Positions 12,570 to 26,358 of a DNA stretch of 64,000 bases are shown here, piece by piece. The stretch's first letter is position 1. Every line of letters starts with the position of its first letter. Position numbers and translations under genes: made by a program. Below the pieces are notes generated by a model. That model did not search any database, was not told the origin of the DNA, and worked only from the letters and a program-made list of their open reading frames with translations. The DNA is taken from contig ML681971.1 in assembly GCA_007922195.1 (NCBI GenBank), positions 25,062,948-25,126,947 of the forward strand, given 5' to 3'. The DNA comes from Podocnemis expansa (Eukaryota > Chordata > Testudines > Podocnemididae).

Positions 12570-15500
12570 CTGTAGTCACTTTAACTTTTTCAGCTTAAAC
12601 ATAGTGTATAAATGCAAAATAGTTTTAATAACAGTATTCTATTAGCATCTTAACTAGAAGTTTGGATTCTAAAGAATTCTGTAAAAATAAGGAAAATATT
12701 TCTAAAGAAGATCTTTTCATTTTCTTTCTTTTCTTTTTGAGCAGCAGAACAATGTGCCAGGTTATCACAAGAGGAATTTGGTTGCTGGTATGTAGACCAA
12801 AATGTTGAAGCAACTGTCATGTATTATTTGGACAGTGGGACTTGGTACTAAATATCTTAAGTATTAACACAAGCAACTGATTGTTTGGAAGAGACCAAAA
12901 AGACTGGCAGGCCAAAAAAGGCTGTTCTGTTTCACCAAAACTGATATGAAAGCTGTCATTGTTGGGTGCTTGTATTAATTTAATATTAAACACTCTTAGA
13001 TATCTTGTATTTTTGCATTTACCTAATGACACCAGTTATATAGCATGGATGGCAAAGGGATTGATAATAGTATCGAGAAATTTTCATCTTTAGAGCATTA
13101 CTTAAAATCCAGCTCAGTGATTATGAAAGTTGTTGCCATCTAAGAGCTGTTTGCTGACTTGCAGCAACTGAGTTGGTGTTCACATTACAATTGTCTGCTA
13201 TGGAGAAGCAACTGTGAGGTCTGCTGCTTGCTCAATTGATTGGTGCTCCATTCAGTGTTGCTGTGCTTTGTCTTAAGCAGAGATAGAATGGGAGGTGAAG
13301 ATATGGGAGTGGATCCATGGGGAGGAAGTCAAGATTAAGGTCCAGGCGCCCCCCTCAAGAATAATTCTGCTGGGGGAGTCCCAGATCATAAAGCTAGGGA
13401 TGGGTCTTTGGCATAACTGCACAAAACAGAACTCATTTGCTAATTAATACAAAAACAACTAAAAAAATCAGTCACATTTCTACAATGGCAGCTATACTAG
13501 ATACCTGCATTTCAAAAGCTTTACATTTCATTTCTCGAAGTGTCCTTGAAGAGTGCAGCTATTCATTCTAACCCCGCCATATTCTGCTTTACTTTTTAGT
13601 ATGTGCACCTAGTGGTGTATGTTTTCCTAGTCAGACTGTCATTGCATGACCTGTTTGGATGAGACCAAAAGAACATTGTGAAAAAGCTAAACAGTTCTAT
13701 CTTAGCAAGTCTTACACATCAAAAGGATACTTTAATATGTATGTAAACACTCTGGGGTGTTTTGCATTTTTAATTTTAAAAAACTTTTATTTAAAAAAAT
13801 ATATATGATGCTATTCCCTTCCTAGCTATCACAAAGACAGAATTTTGGGACGAAGGTAGAAACATCATCCTCAGGGTAGGAACACAGCAGTGTTTCCAGT
13901 CAGGGTCATTGCACTGGCCTCGTTTCCTCAATATCTGCGGAAGTTCATGTTCCTTAGAATTAAATTAAAGGGACATTCTCAGGTTACAGATGACCAACTT
14001 AGATTTTGTAGTTTAAAGAAGTGTGTGTGGGGGGGGTATTGTAACACTTAATAAAATTGTTTGTCATCTCTCACTTAAAATTAACTCAGTGAAAACAAGC
14101 TTATTTATTAGATTTAAACATTCCCCTGGAGTGTGTGGAGCCCAAACATTGCAGCTTTGTCCTACAGTTTGAGGGAATGAATTGGACTAAAAACACTAGT
14201 GAAACTAACTAGTCTACTTTAATTGTCCAAACAATGAATGAAATAGTAAAAATGAAGAGTAAATTGCAAAAAGTGTATTTGATTTTATTAATCACTGAAA
14301 GCTTGTTAACTCATGATTTTCTGACCATATCCCTAAATTTTAAATAAGGACTTGTTTTCTGCATCCCCATACATTTAATTTTTGTTGTAAGAAAGAGATG
14401 GAGAAATTGCACCTGAAAGGAGCCTCATTTTAATAAATTACCCACTGTTCCTGTTCTTTCATGGAAGCCATAAAATAGGTTAAAAAAGCTTTGTTTCCCA
14501 GCCCAATCTTAAAAAAAACCCAACACTTTAGCCGTATGCCCATGCCATGCCTGTTGAAATCATTGACTAAAATAATATCGATCCCTAAGGTATGTATCCG
14601 TGTGAGTTATGTTGCCACTTGGATTTCTTTTAGTAATAATTATTTCACCAATGCAAATAAGATTGTATCAGTAGAAAGTGTTTGGTTTTGTATGATTATT
14701 ATTAGTGTCAATTCTTGTTTGGTTAACCTTTTCCTGTTTGCAGCAATCCCTGACGCTGCAGGGATTTTATGTTTTGAGAATTTATTGCATTTCAAATGCA
14801 AATTGTGCATTTCCTGGGGTTACCATAGCCATGGATTGGTTAATGTAAACATACTCTGCAGTTTTCTACTGACCAAGATTTTGTTGGTATCTATTCATAG
14901 TATCACAAAATTCACCTCAGAGCATTAACAAGTCCAAATATGTAATCCCATTTTAAACCTTTGGATGTACTATTTAGATCATATCAGTGCTCAGATACCA
15001 AGGTGACAGGAGCCCTATAATATAGACCATACTCTCACACAGCAAAGAAATAAACTGTGAGATGCTGGATTCAGCATGAAGAAGGCTTTCCAAAAAGACC
15101 AGGAGTAACATTATATTTGAATCTTGAACCATTAGACATGCAGTTTGAGGCCTGTGAGCCAAATGTATATTCTAATTGGTACTAAGATGGCCATACATAA
15201 GATATAAACATGGCTTCAGAAGAGCTATGAGATGCCCTGGAAGAATAGTCTTATGATTAACAAAGTGGGCCAGGACTCAGAAGAACTAAGTTTTAATGCT
15301 GTTTTAGATTCTTGGATGATTTGGGGTATGGAAATGAATCTTGATAGCTTTCAGTTTTTCCATTTCTAAGAGAATAATAGTGCTACCTGACAGATGTGCT
15401 TTGTTATTCATTGTTATCTGTGAACAATACACTTGGATATTATATTGGCAAGCCCCATAATAGGTCAGCATCTGAAACTAGAGCTCTACCAAAGTGATTA

Positions 15501-17535
15501 GTTTTTGACGAGACAGAAATTGTAATCTCAAGCAATGTACAGTTTTATCCCTTTCTCTCCAAAGCTTTGTAAAAATGAACTTGCTTCTGCCTCAGTTAAA
15601 CAGCATGTCAATCAGACTAGCACACACACAGCTTTGTGTGAAAATTCACATAATTAGAAGACTTCATGAACTTTTTCTTGCCTGAAATAAGTTAATGACA
15701 AATAATGAAAAAAAATATCTATAGTATGTGAAGCTGTCCTGGTTTTGTCTGCTGTCTTTATTTTCTATTGGACATAGACAGGTGCTTTTCCAGCTGCCTT
15801 CTCTCCAGCCAGCTAGGTAGCTGTTGTTTACTACCATGAATAGCATTGTCATTTCCCCAACAACAGTCACATTTCAAACCAGCCTGAATAAATGCTACTG
15901 CCTTTAGTGTTTCCTTAGAATTCTATAGAAGAGCAGCTTCCTTCAAAGCACACATCCAGAAAGGGACATTTCTCAGGGGTCTGCACTAACCTGGCTGGTC
16001 CTATGGAACTGGCTCTCCTGCTGGATTCCAGCTAAGTAATTGCAGTAGTTGCGGTAGACAGGTTACATGATCACCAGTGAGAAGGCTGGGTGATCTGTGC
16101 AACTGTGAATGGAAGGCAGGCGGTCCATCTGATGATAAAAACGTAAAGAAGTGTTATTTAGTCAGTTCTACTATTAAGATATGATCCATGCTGCAAACAA
16201 TGATGCGAGCCCCTGCTAAGGCATATGGGTAAATGCTGTGTCTGATGTGCAGATTCTGCTGTTTCTGTCAGGAGACAGAGGATCCTCTTCTTTTGTTTAA
16301 GAGGAAATGTTTTTATGTAATTATGCTCTGCAGACATTGCCACACTTCCCTGTCTTTCAGTTTCAAGCAGGTCCACACACTCAGTTATGAAGCTGGAAAT
16401 TAAACACATCTGGATGTCCAAAATGACAACAGACTTTTATTTGCTGATTTTGCTATACAACAAAAGCTTTGTATCTTTCTAAGTGAACATGTGGACTCTC
16501 CATTACTTTCTTCCTCACCAAACAAGACTTTTCCATGTGCCATCATATGATTCCAATATTTGGTCTCTCAAGTCCATCTCGACCATGTGTTTGTTGTAAT
16601 CTAGCACACTTGTATGCTTGGTTTTGTGTGTGTCCTGACCTCCAGTGAGAACTGCAGTTATGCTTCCATCATGGATAGTGGTGAGGAGTTACACGTCCTT
16701 TTTATCTGTGTTTTTGGCCACTGGCTGTTCCTCACTGTGCAGATGACTGATCATGCCAAGTCTCAGAAAGGTCATTGTTCAGGATAGCTGTTTCTGTTTG
16801 CATTATGGTATGAGATTCTTTTTTCCGTCAGTATAACAGAGAGTCCTAAGTATAAAGGCACACATTCAACAAATAGAAAGTGTCCAGAACCATGAAATCT
16901 ACAGCCTCATCAGGAGAAGCTAAGACCTACTGTTTTCCAGTTTGAACTGAAACTAGCCATTTCCAATTTGGTTGCTAGTTCTCTCCAATATACAGTGTAT
17001 TCACAGGACAAACTTTGCCAAGTACAACCATACACCAGGGCAGCTTCAACTGCCATTGAAATGCAACCTTTGCTGGTGCTAGTGGCAGCAGACTTCAGAG
17101 GGTGCTCAGCAACATAGATGCACAAACAAAAGTGGAAAATGTTCTGTCAAGCTGAGACAACTGAGGCACTTTAGATAAACAAGACAGAAATACCCAGTGG
17201 ATGCTTGACCCCATAGTGCACACATTCTATGGAAAAATGCTATGTACAAATACTTCCCTCTCGATCATCATGAAGGACTCATCAGCAGAATATTGTATGC
17301 CTGTGGAATTCACATACTTATTTAAAACTACAGTTCTGATTATTCCCAGGCTTCATCATGATACGATTAGCTGAAAACATATAGTAAGGAATCAAGGTGA
17401 GAAGCGGTTCATAGCTAGGAAACAAAATATCAGTGATAAACTTATGAGTGTCCATACTAGTGTCTGCTGGTGCATTAGGCTATTACTTGTGGTTAGGTAT
17501 TGTTAGAAGCAATCCAATGATAAAGGAGTTTTTAT
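12570..17535. other. Intronic stretch
   Basis: Contains the MIR-like copy at 15215 and otherwise no recognisable feature. ORFs here (for example 14491-14928, 145 codons) have AT-driven composition, no motif I recognise and no clear splice context. Confidence 0.5.
15215..15470 (+). repeat. Diverged MIR-type SINE
   Basis: TGATTAACAAAGTGGGCCAG, GACTCAGAAGAACTAAGTTT and CAGTTTTTCCATTTCTAAGA, then an ATAATAGTGCTACCTGA tail, follow the MIR order with heavy divergence. Confidence 0.55.
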
Positions 17536-17569
17536 TGCAACTCAGGGCTGAATAAAGGCTATGAGTTCT

Positions 17570-17868
17570 TTTCCTATTACAACTGGTAATTTTGTTTTCC
17601 TTCTCCCCGTTGCTCGCTAGTTGCTGTAATCCATTGTTTGAATCCTTACAACTGCTTTGATTTGCTGTAACAATCTGACCTGGTCCTATGACTTGCAGTC
17701 CCCTGCATTTGTTTTGTTCCCATTCTGTTCCACATCTTCAAGCATCTGAAGAAATAAGATTTTCTCCTATGAAAGCTCATATGATAAATAAATTTGTTAG
17801 TCTTTAAAAGTGCCACCAGACTCCTTGTTTGTTTTGCTTAACTAAACTAACACAGCTACCCCCTTTGA
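17570..17868 (+). repeat. Turtle-type interspersed repeat, 3' part
   Basis: CATCTGAAGAAATAAGATTT, GAAAGCTCATATGATAAATA, GTTAGTCTTTAAAAGTGCCA and ACTAACACAGCTACCCCC form a string I know as a very common reptile repeat. A related copy in the opposite orientation lies at 43774. I cannot assign it firmly to LINE or DNA class. Confidence 0.6.
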
Positions 17869-17987
17869 AAAAGACTTATCAATTACAGTCTCAAAGGACC
17901 TGGTTCCTCAGAGTATTAACAAGCACCATTGGACAAATTAATTATACTTTCCTTGTATTTATCATCAAAGCATTTATTTACAAGTAT

Positions 17988-18017
17988 TATTGTTATTTTT
18001 ATTTTATTTTATTTTGC
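17988..18017. repeat. (ATTTT)n microsatellite
   Basis: Short run of ATTTT units (TATTTTTATTTTATTTTATT). Confidence 0.8.
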
Positions 18018-18251
18018 AAGAAGAGTTTTGGTCCTTTTCTGGCTAATTGTGAGGTAGTAGGATTAAGAAACCAAGTGCAATATGGCATGTGTGATGTTCT
18101 TTCTATATCACTTACAACACAGCTATATGACTGCACTAACATTACTAATATTCATACCTGAGGAAAGAGATGATGCTCATTTTCTATATGAATACGCAGT
18201 TGTCTTTTATGTTACTGGAAACTAAAAATACCATCCTTCATGCTTCTGTAC

Positions 18252-18591
18252 CAGGGATCTGCAACCTGTAGCAGTGGAGCCATATGCAGCTCTTCAGCTG
18301 CCCCCTTGTGACTCTGGGCTCTAGGCCAGCTCCTTCCACCAGGAAACCTTGAGGGTGGCCCGTGCCAGGCTCTGAGCTCCTCCTGTCACTGGAGGACCCC
18401 ATAGGGACCCTGCTTCTGGTTCTGGACTCTCTCTCTCCTGCTAGGGGACCCTGCAGCAGGTGCCCTGGCCCAGTTCCCCCCTCCATGCACCCCTAACCAG
18501 GAGGCTATACCCATTGTGGCCCTCAAAACACTTGATTATTGAAGGAATTTTTAAAAATGGCTCTTCTTATGTTTTTGGTTGCTGATTCCTG
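18252..18591. mobile_element. hAT-like MITE (CAGGGATCTGCAACC ends)
   Basis: Starts CAGGGATCTGCAACC and ends GGTTGCTGATTCCTG, a 15 bp terminal inverted repeat with three mismatches, of the hAT form CAGGGGTCGGCAACC. Candidate duplications TTCTGTAC / CTCCATAC match 5 of 8. The GC-rich interior, atypical of the surrounding intron, yields an 82-codon minus-strand ORF without a domain. Confidence 0.75.
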
Positions 18592-21500
18592 CTCCATACT
18601 ACACCATTTTTCAAATACAGTACAAGGCAGTTTTGTCTGTTCATGTGTTCCCAGATCTTCCTTCTGAACATCTTATGCAGCCCAATGGACAATTTTAAAC
18701 AATATGGGATTGCATTTTAAGCCCTCCTAATTAGATGAGGAATGGTCTCTGAAGTTGGAATTGTTTTAACAAAATGCAATTGAAATTATTATACATAAAT
18801 GCGTGTGTTATGACTTCATTTCTTTCTCTTCTTTCTTTTACATCCCTATAAATTGCATGAAGAACTTAGAGACCTTATTTCTCAAATAAATGTTTTGCAG
18901 CCACCATAAATTAACTTTCTTGCATTTATACTGAAAAAAAGTCAACTGTTTGTTTTATATCCTCTTCCCTAAAATGTAAAATATGGTAGTTGGAGCCAGA
19001 TTTTATCTCATTCGGGGGGGGGGGGAGAAAAAAAAGAAGGTTGGTTTCCAACTAATTTTTTTCAGAGTCTGAGGTTTCGAATTGTCATGAAATGCTGCGC
19101 AATTTGCTAACCGTGGTATTGTAATAAGCTTTACATTATCTGAGTTTTTGTATTTGAGTTTTAATGGTTATTGTCATAAAATGGGTTAAGAACATAACCT
19201 GAGGTATTTTCTTTAATGTAAGTTATTTTTCATCTCTTTCCACACACCCAAAGTCCCTGCCTTTAAACATTGCACCACTGAACTTTGTGTGTGTTAAACC
19301 TACATGGGTCCTGCCCCAGCATTGCTGTCCTGGAAACAGGCCTTGCTAAACTCCCAGCTCACTGGTTTGCAAAGCAAACTTCAGCCTTGTACTATTTACC
19401 TTGGCAAGTACCCGACCAGATTGATGATCTGTAAAGTGGATTTGTTATTTGGCTGTTTTCTTTGGCAGCTCTTAAAAGCAGTTTGCAGATTACAGTCCCA
19501 GATGTCATTGCATACATTACTGTTCACTATAAGTTTCTTTTAAAGTTTTAATTTCAACCACAAATACTATTAAGCTTTTTGCACCTCTCTGTCTTTAACT
19601 CATGGATATTGAATATCAAGAGCAGACAGCTTTGATTTCCTTATATTTCCCTAATATTATCTTGGTCGGTCTCCTCCAGCATCTCAGCCAGGAGGGGAAG
19701 TACAGGCTTTCCAACAAGTTCCATATTATGCTGTGTAAAGCACAGACTTGAAATCACTGACACATGGGCTCGGTTTTCTAATAGCAGGTAACTGTGAAAT
19801 GTGACCTACTGTCTTCGTAAGTTCCCATATTTAAAATGGCCAAATACGTAAAGCAGTGGTGCACAGAACATTAGCAGTATTCTTAGCTGAAACTGGCATT
19901 ATTCAATATTCCTGTTTGTTATTACCTGCAAGAGGGAGACAGAGGTACTGAGTCTTCAAAGCTAACTTTGTGTGATATATACAGTTACAGTATCCCTACT
20001 CTATTAACTTGTGTATTAAGCTTTCCAAATCTGCAAAGCAGTTTAGTATATAGACAGGATACAAACCCAGAATTCAGTTCCTTTCCAACTAAGAGCTTTG
20101 GCTGTGATGGTACCAAATACTCCTCTACCCTCATATTGGAAATTCTACTTTTTATGAACCTATATGTTCTGTTCCACCCTGGGGGAGGGTCAATATTGCT
20201 TCAGTTTTCTCTCCAGTAGTACACTAACAATGTTACCTGGGCAACTTAAGTATCTCCCTTCTTTGTTCTAACTTCCCACAAGACGCCAAGTTTTGTGTGA
20301 AGTGGGATTAAGGTAAAGAGATACCTGTATGTATTGTCTCCATGGTGCCTCAGCATAAATTTTGCCTCCTGATGTACAATGAAAGACCAAAAAAAACCCC
20401 ACCAACTTCACTTTCTATTTGTTATTTGCCCAACTCTGCAAATGTAACAGGAACCCCTTCTAAAAGGAACAGAACAGAGCAACACTAAGTGTAGTGCTGA
20501 ATATGTTCTGTGGTGTGAATTGGACAAGAGGTTCTTTAGCACTGGATTTGAAGAGTTAAACCTTTGTTGGTGGACAAGAGCAGCTTTCTAGGGGTGGGGG
20601 TACTTTCAGATGTGAAATATTGAAGCTGAAGAAGCTAATTCACTTTAAGTAAATTTGTGTTTTGAGGGGAGGATGTCATTGTAGTATTTTTGGCCATAGC
20701 TCTGAAATTCTTCTAACCTTTTTCTATATTAAGCAAATTGAGCAGATTAAAGACATATTACAATGCCAAATGGTTTTTCTGAACCATGCAAAACTACCCA
20801 GGGTGACATTTTTTTTTCCCTGTGGAAAAGGTTTGTGGGGGTTTTGTGAGCTGAAGTGCTTCTTTTAGACCTTCCTGTTTTATTGTGTTTGAAGTATCTT
20901 TGTGGTGACCTGTCAGGGCAGGATTCTTCCATGTAGAAATGTTTTTTCAACTTCTTAATTATTTCTTTAAAAAAAAGAAGAAGAAAAGAAAAGATTTTCA
21001 ATCCGATTTGCAGATGTCTCTGGCTTTGTTCGTAGAGAGCTACTCCAACTCAGTACGGTACTCTGTAAATATAAGTTCATGTAAAATTTCAAAGAGAGTA
21101 TCCAGATACTAATCTGGGTAATTGTGCCTGATAAACTTAAAGTGGGTGTTTACTAGACGTCCATTCACTGTATATTTAATGCTTTTCACTTCCAGGAAAG
21201 AGAAGTCCCTTTCACTAAAGGATGAAATCCTGCATCCATTTAAGTCAATGACTAAACTCTTATTGATTTCATTGAAATCACCATTTCTGTCATTTGGCCT
21301 AAACTCATCCCTGGTCTAGCTTCAATGAACTCAGTGAAATTAGAATAAGGATCAGTTTTGCCCTTTTCTTCTTCCTTGAGAAATTGTTTTTGTATTTACA
21401 TTTGAAGGGCTAATGAGACGCATGTTTATTTTAAAATCCAGAGAACCAAATTCTGCATTCATTCAACTAATGCAAATCTTCATCACAGTTACCTTGGATT

Positions 21501-24067
21501 TACAATGTTGTAACAGATTGTGCAATTTGGAATACAGTATTCACATTATAGCTATATCCTGTTTCCTGTTAGTTTTGACTTCAACATCTGAATTTCAGAT
21601 TTCTTATTTGGGTTTAATTACTCAATTGGTATATTGAAGAGACAACATGAGACCTCTTTGCAATAGTTTACCCTTGCTTAGGTTGCAAGACCAAAAACTG
21701 GCATCTGTATTAACTGTCCTGAACCAGCACATATATTTTGGTTGGTGGAATACAGAGTGTGTCATTATACAAACAGCTGGTGTTGTCTATCAGACACGTC
21801 CAAGAGTTTCTTTCTGGATCGTATCCTCAACATTTTAACCATAAGAAAACTGTCACTGACAGTATTTTTGAGCCCACATGTGAATACCACATGTTGAGGT
21901 TTCATGTCTGCAGTTTCACTCCTAATTAAGTGTGGATATAAGTACTGGGTACCTTCTTGCTCTTAGCAACTCACCACAAACATCTAGTTTCCACTTCCTT
22001 TGTCCAGAATATGTTATTTGTATGAGAGTGGTAGGTGGACTTGGTTGTTTTAAATTTGTGGGATTATCATATTTCTGAATGCCACATTTGGTCTTCAGTA
22101 CTTGAGAAATTTGCTCTATCAGCTCTTGGTAGAGTGTTATGAGTAAAATTCCTTCCTGTCTAGCCAAAAGCCTATGCACAACTGAAGTACTGCTCTAAGA
22201 CCTCCAATGGGACTAAAGTGATATGTAGGCTTTGTGCAACTTTCTGGACAGAGGTGAATTCTACCGTTTGTGAACAGCGACACTTCCTATTTTGTTTATG
22301 CCATTGTAAAGCATGGAGGCCTATCCTAGTGTTGACATTAAGTATCAACTTTCATTTGCTTTGCTTCTAATAAATTAATGGTTTTAAACTTAGTCCCAAA
22401 TAACTTCGTCTTTGAGATTTGTTAGCATGACAAGATAGTGGTCCAGGAAGATGCATGGTAACAGTTTTGCAATATCTTACTGAGTTCAGAAAATGATAAC
22501 AGGCTTTGAGGAAGAGTGAGAATGAGATGTGTGAATTTTGTAAGTCAATAGGTATTAGAGCATAACTCATAACCAGGGAAGTAGCTAGGCCTCACCAACT
22601 TGAGAAACATTAGTAAGCCCTGCCCATTAATGCAAATGAGGTGGTTGCAGCGGGTTTAGTGGAGACCTCTCCTGTTATTCCCCCTCATTTTGCCTGCTTG
22701 GAAGAAGCACATGGACTTGTGGCTAAATAAAGCTATGGGGAGGAAACAGTCCATTGGCAGGAGGACCTTAAAAGAGGACCATAGGTTGAGACTGACCAAC
22801 CTGAGCAGAGTTGGACAGTGCATTTGGGGTGCAAGATCCATGATCTGATTTTGCTCAAAACTGCTCCAGGGCAGTCCCGTGGGGCAGTCTCAACTAGAAC
22901 TGCAGCCATGAAAGGCTACGTATGTGAGGAATCAGTGCTGCTCCCTGAGCCACTGTGATAACAGTGGGACACCTGATATTCTAGACTTTCTTGGACCGTT
23001 TCAAAGAAAAAGGTGACAAACAGCCAGTTGACCAGAGGGCTGACAATGGCCTCGAAGAGGTACTGAACCAGAAGACTTCACCTGAGTTCCCCAGACAGCA
23101 GCGTCCAAATGATTCTGAAGCGTCACAGAGCAATTCAAAGATTCGTTAAGTTCTTCTCTTGGGAACTTTTTTCTGAAGCAGTTGTGGGAACGCTTGCAGC
23201 TGGCCAATTTGTTCTTCCTGCATATGGAAGTGGGGGCCAGTTCTGGTAAGGTTCTTATCAACTGGCATTCTAAGCCAGTCTGACTCCAGATCAAAAGCTA
23301 TCACTCTGGGTCTGTAAAGGTCCTACTGTGAGCCATGCTGCCCAAATGGGATGTCATGAGTAGCTAATCTCACTCCATTGAAGGTAGAGAGGTTAGCCTG
23401 CAAGGAGGAAATTTAGTACATCATCCAGTCAGTGGTTCTATAAAGCGAAGTAGTGACACTTCTAGGGTTAGGAAAGCAGCTACTTCCCCCTTTAAGAGTC
23501 CAAGGATAAAGCATATAAAAAGATGAATATTGTAGTCTGTTGATTTGCTGATTTGGTTGATTGTGTTGCTGCAGTGTTTTGATCATTTGTTGATTTCAGT
23601 ATGTTTTCTGAGGTTATTGATTCCAGTATATGCTACTGTTAGTTACTTGATCATTTCATCTAATTTCCATTGTAACCTTCATTTCATTATGGCATTGTTT
23701 TAGAGAAGTATAATAAATTGAATAGTTGTATATTTTCCTGTTTATGGTGTCAACAAAATCTCATATGTTATACATGCACTGATTTTCTCTCATCAACTGC
23801 TTAGATGGGCCATACGCCCACATAGATGTATGAGGGTCATTGACTTACTTCTGAGTTCATTATTACTACGCCATTTGTCCTTACTCTTACAAGTATTATG
23901 ACTATTTTTCCACATCTGTTCAAGCTTTTCATATTTAGGCTCACATAAAAAATTAAAGCCTTCCAGGCATGGTGATTTGACACTGGGCTTTCTTGAAAGA
24001 CAGTTTGCCTTTCAGTTGATGGGCACAAAACCAGTATTGTATGGATGCTAAAAATCGAGACACTGGG
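18592..24067. other. Intronic stretch with a few low-complexity tracts
   Basis: A G12 run at 19014-19025 followed by an A/G tract, an AAG-rich tract near 20970-20995 and a small palindromic repeat near 21220-21360. The region 22560-23480 is less AT-rich and may be an old element, but I could not identify it. No gene is seen. Confidence 0.5.
21222..21362. repeat. Small palindromic repeat (GATGAAATCCTGCA...)
   Basis: GATGAAATCCTGCATCCATT, GTCAATGACTAAACTCTTAT and TGATTTCATTGAAATCACCA match a common reptile foldback pattern built on 'tgaagtcaatgg'. A similar stretch is at 44855-44930. Confidence 0.5.
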
Positions 24068-24388
24068 GGAATGTCTACACTGAATAATAAACCTCCATAG
24101 CAGTGAGCCTCAGAACCTAGCTCTACAGATTCAGGATTGTGGGGCTCACACTCTGACACTAATAATAGTAGTATAGATGTTCCCACTTGGGCTGGAGTTC
24201 AGGTTCAGAGACCCAACTCCTTTTGCTGGGTTTCAGAGTGTGGGCAGGAACATTTGCCCTGCTATTCTGAGTGCCACAGAGCCCGTGAGCCCAAATCCAT
24301 AGATGTGAGGTCTAAGGCACCCTGCTGTGGGTTTTTTGGTTTGTTTTTGTTGTTGTTATTGTTGGGTATTTTGTAGTGTAGGCATGCC
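24068..24388. mobile_element. hAT-like MITE (TGTCTACACT ends)
   Basis: The left end GGAATGTCTACACT and right end AGTGTAGGCATGCC are inverted repeats. The interior (TGGGCTGGAGTTCAGG, CAGAGCCCGTGAGCCC) shows the GAGCCC-rich palindromic arms of a known turtle MITE. A GTT-rich tract occurs at 24345-24366. Target duplications are not clear. Confidence 0.7.
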
Positions 24389-25676
24389 CAGAAGAATCTT
24401 CAAATGAGTTTACCTGAGGTATGACAGTGAGTCAGTGGGAGTAAGAAATAGAAATTGAGTTATTTTACTATGGTCAGTAATATTCAGAGATGACTGATGG
24501 GCAACAATTCTATCTTGAATGGCTATAGAATCATTTCAGTGTTGTTTGGCTTGCATTCAGCTATGGTAGCCAGATATAACTTCTTCAGATATTTTTGTTG
24601 AATAATGTTTTCCTTGATTCAGCTACCAAATGTAAATATTTAGATTCCCACCTGACCTTCAGAAATGAGAATGAATAATTACCAGTGGACTTGTAACTGT
24701 ATACAAGAACAGGACTTTCCCTTGTTTTTTGATCTGTGCTTCAGGATTCCCTAGGCCTAGGGAACAAGGTGTTTCTATCTCAATGACAATTCTCTGGTTT
24801 AAATATTTCAAAGAAAGAAATTTGTAGTTTTCATCTTGCATATTTTTTTACTTTCTTCCAAAGAGAAAATGGATTTCTTAAGCAGCTTGTGGCAAAACTC
24901 TGCCCAAACTAGTGCATTTTTTAATACATAAGGCAATGTTTTAATTGCAGAAGCCCAATATTCAGTTCTCTGTGTGTTCTAAGGTGCCAAGACACTGATT
25001 CTTTAACCTGAGCTAATGTGTTGTTTTTCTGCTCAACTGAGCCCAAGATTTATTAGGCCTTAGACATCTTCATTTTAACCTCACAGTTTGAATGCAATCT
25101 AATTAATTCTTACATAATTACAAGGATGATAATCAGCTTCCTTACAAAAGAGTAGTGTTTGTGCATGTACCATATGTTTGAAGTCCTTTTGTAAGATCTG
25201 TTTTGATGCAGAGCTCTGTAACAGCCCTGCACTGGCTGAAAATGTGCTAAGGAAGGCACTTACCATTGACATAGGCACATATTCAGGATTGTCAGCAAGC
25301 TGTCCTTAAATCCCCTTCTCACACACCACTTCCTATACTTTCCCTCTTGGTATCTCGTTTCCCACCTTTCAGAGCTGCTTGAAACATGCATTTAAGTATT
25401 CCCAATTCTTTTCAGAGCAAGAGCTGATCTTTGGTATCAAATCTTCACAGCTACTGCACTCCTAAGATGCCATTGCCTAGCAGCTCAACAGTCAGCACTT
25501 CCTGACATTTAGCAAAAGGCTTTTTTATAATGTATAAAAATGGAGTTATGATCTCTGTTCCCAAACCCTGCCTCAGTTCATCAGTAAACCTGCCTTCAGT
25601 AAGCTAAGGGGCTCTGTTGGCATTTTCCCTCTTACTATGACTATAACATACCTGAAAACCTTTCTCTATATCTAAG

Positions 25677-26064
25677 GATATGTCTACACTTACAATTTAG
25701 CTCAAATTAATGTGAATTAATTCAAACTAAATTAACGCAGTCTGCATCTGGGCATGGGGATGCTTTCCCACCACCCGGCCAGCACACCTGCAGGTAGGCA
25801 CGAGGTTCATTTCTCCCCTGCCCCGCCAACGCGCCAAAAGCCAGGTGGGGGGATGCTTTCTCCCCACACCCAGCCAGCGCTGCCACACTTCCCATTGTGC
25901 CCCCTTCCTAAGTCGAACTAGCAAGTCCGATGCTTGTTCAATTTAGGTTTGCTGGTGGGGGCATGTTAGTTCAAATTAAGTTAATTTGAACTAATAATTA
26001 TTAGTTTGAATTAATTAGTTCAAATTAAGTTAATTCGAACTAACCTTCTAAGTGTAGGCATAGC
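25677..26064. mobile_element. MITE with TTAATTCGAACTAA motifs
   Basis: GATATGTCTACACTTA at the left and TAAGTGTAGGCATAGC at the right are inverted. Subterminal blocks such as TTAATTCAAACTAA and TTAGTTCAAATTAAGTTAAT repeat in both orientations around a GC-rich centre (25750-25900). Flanks TATCTAAG / AGCCTAAG suggest a target duplication (5 of 8). Confidence 0.75.
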
Positions 26065-26067
26065 CTA

Positions 26068-26358
26068 AGAAATTGTCTACATGGCATATCCTGGAAAGTG
26101 AATCCAAATTAACTAAAGGTATGAGTTTGAAGTGAGCTATGTAAACTGCATTCAACTCCTATGTGAACGCTCTCATTCAGAATTAAAGTAGCTTTAATTT
26201 GTGTTATCTTAAATTTATACTAAACTGAATTATGGTCACTTTAATTCTGAATGAGAGTGTTCACACAGTTGTTGAATGTGGCTTAAGTAATCCATCTCAA
26301 ATTCACACCTTTAGTAATTCAGAATAATTTTCCTGGATGCCCCTATGTAGACAAATCT
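26068..26358. mobile_element. Palindromic MITE directly adjoining the previous one
   Basis: AAATTGTCTACATGGCATAT and, inverted, ATGCCCCTATGTAGACAAAT are the ends. Inside, ACGCTCTCATTCAGAATTAA mirrors TTAATTCTGAATGAGAGTGT, so most of the 290 bp folds back on itself. Confidence 0.8.

Noticed and set aside
14491..14928. 145-codon + strand ORF
   Set aside because: Intronic AT-rich sequence, hydrophobic composition from T-rich codons, no domain recognised and no splice-bounded context.
22560..23480. Possible gene or LTR element (minus-strand 97-codon ORF at 23001)
   Set aside because: No recognisable domain, terminal repeats or splice sites; left as unidentified intron.
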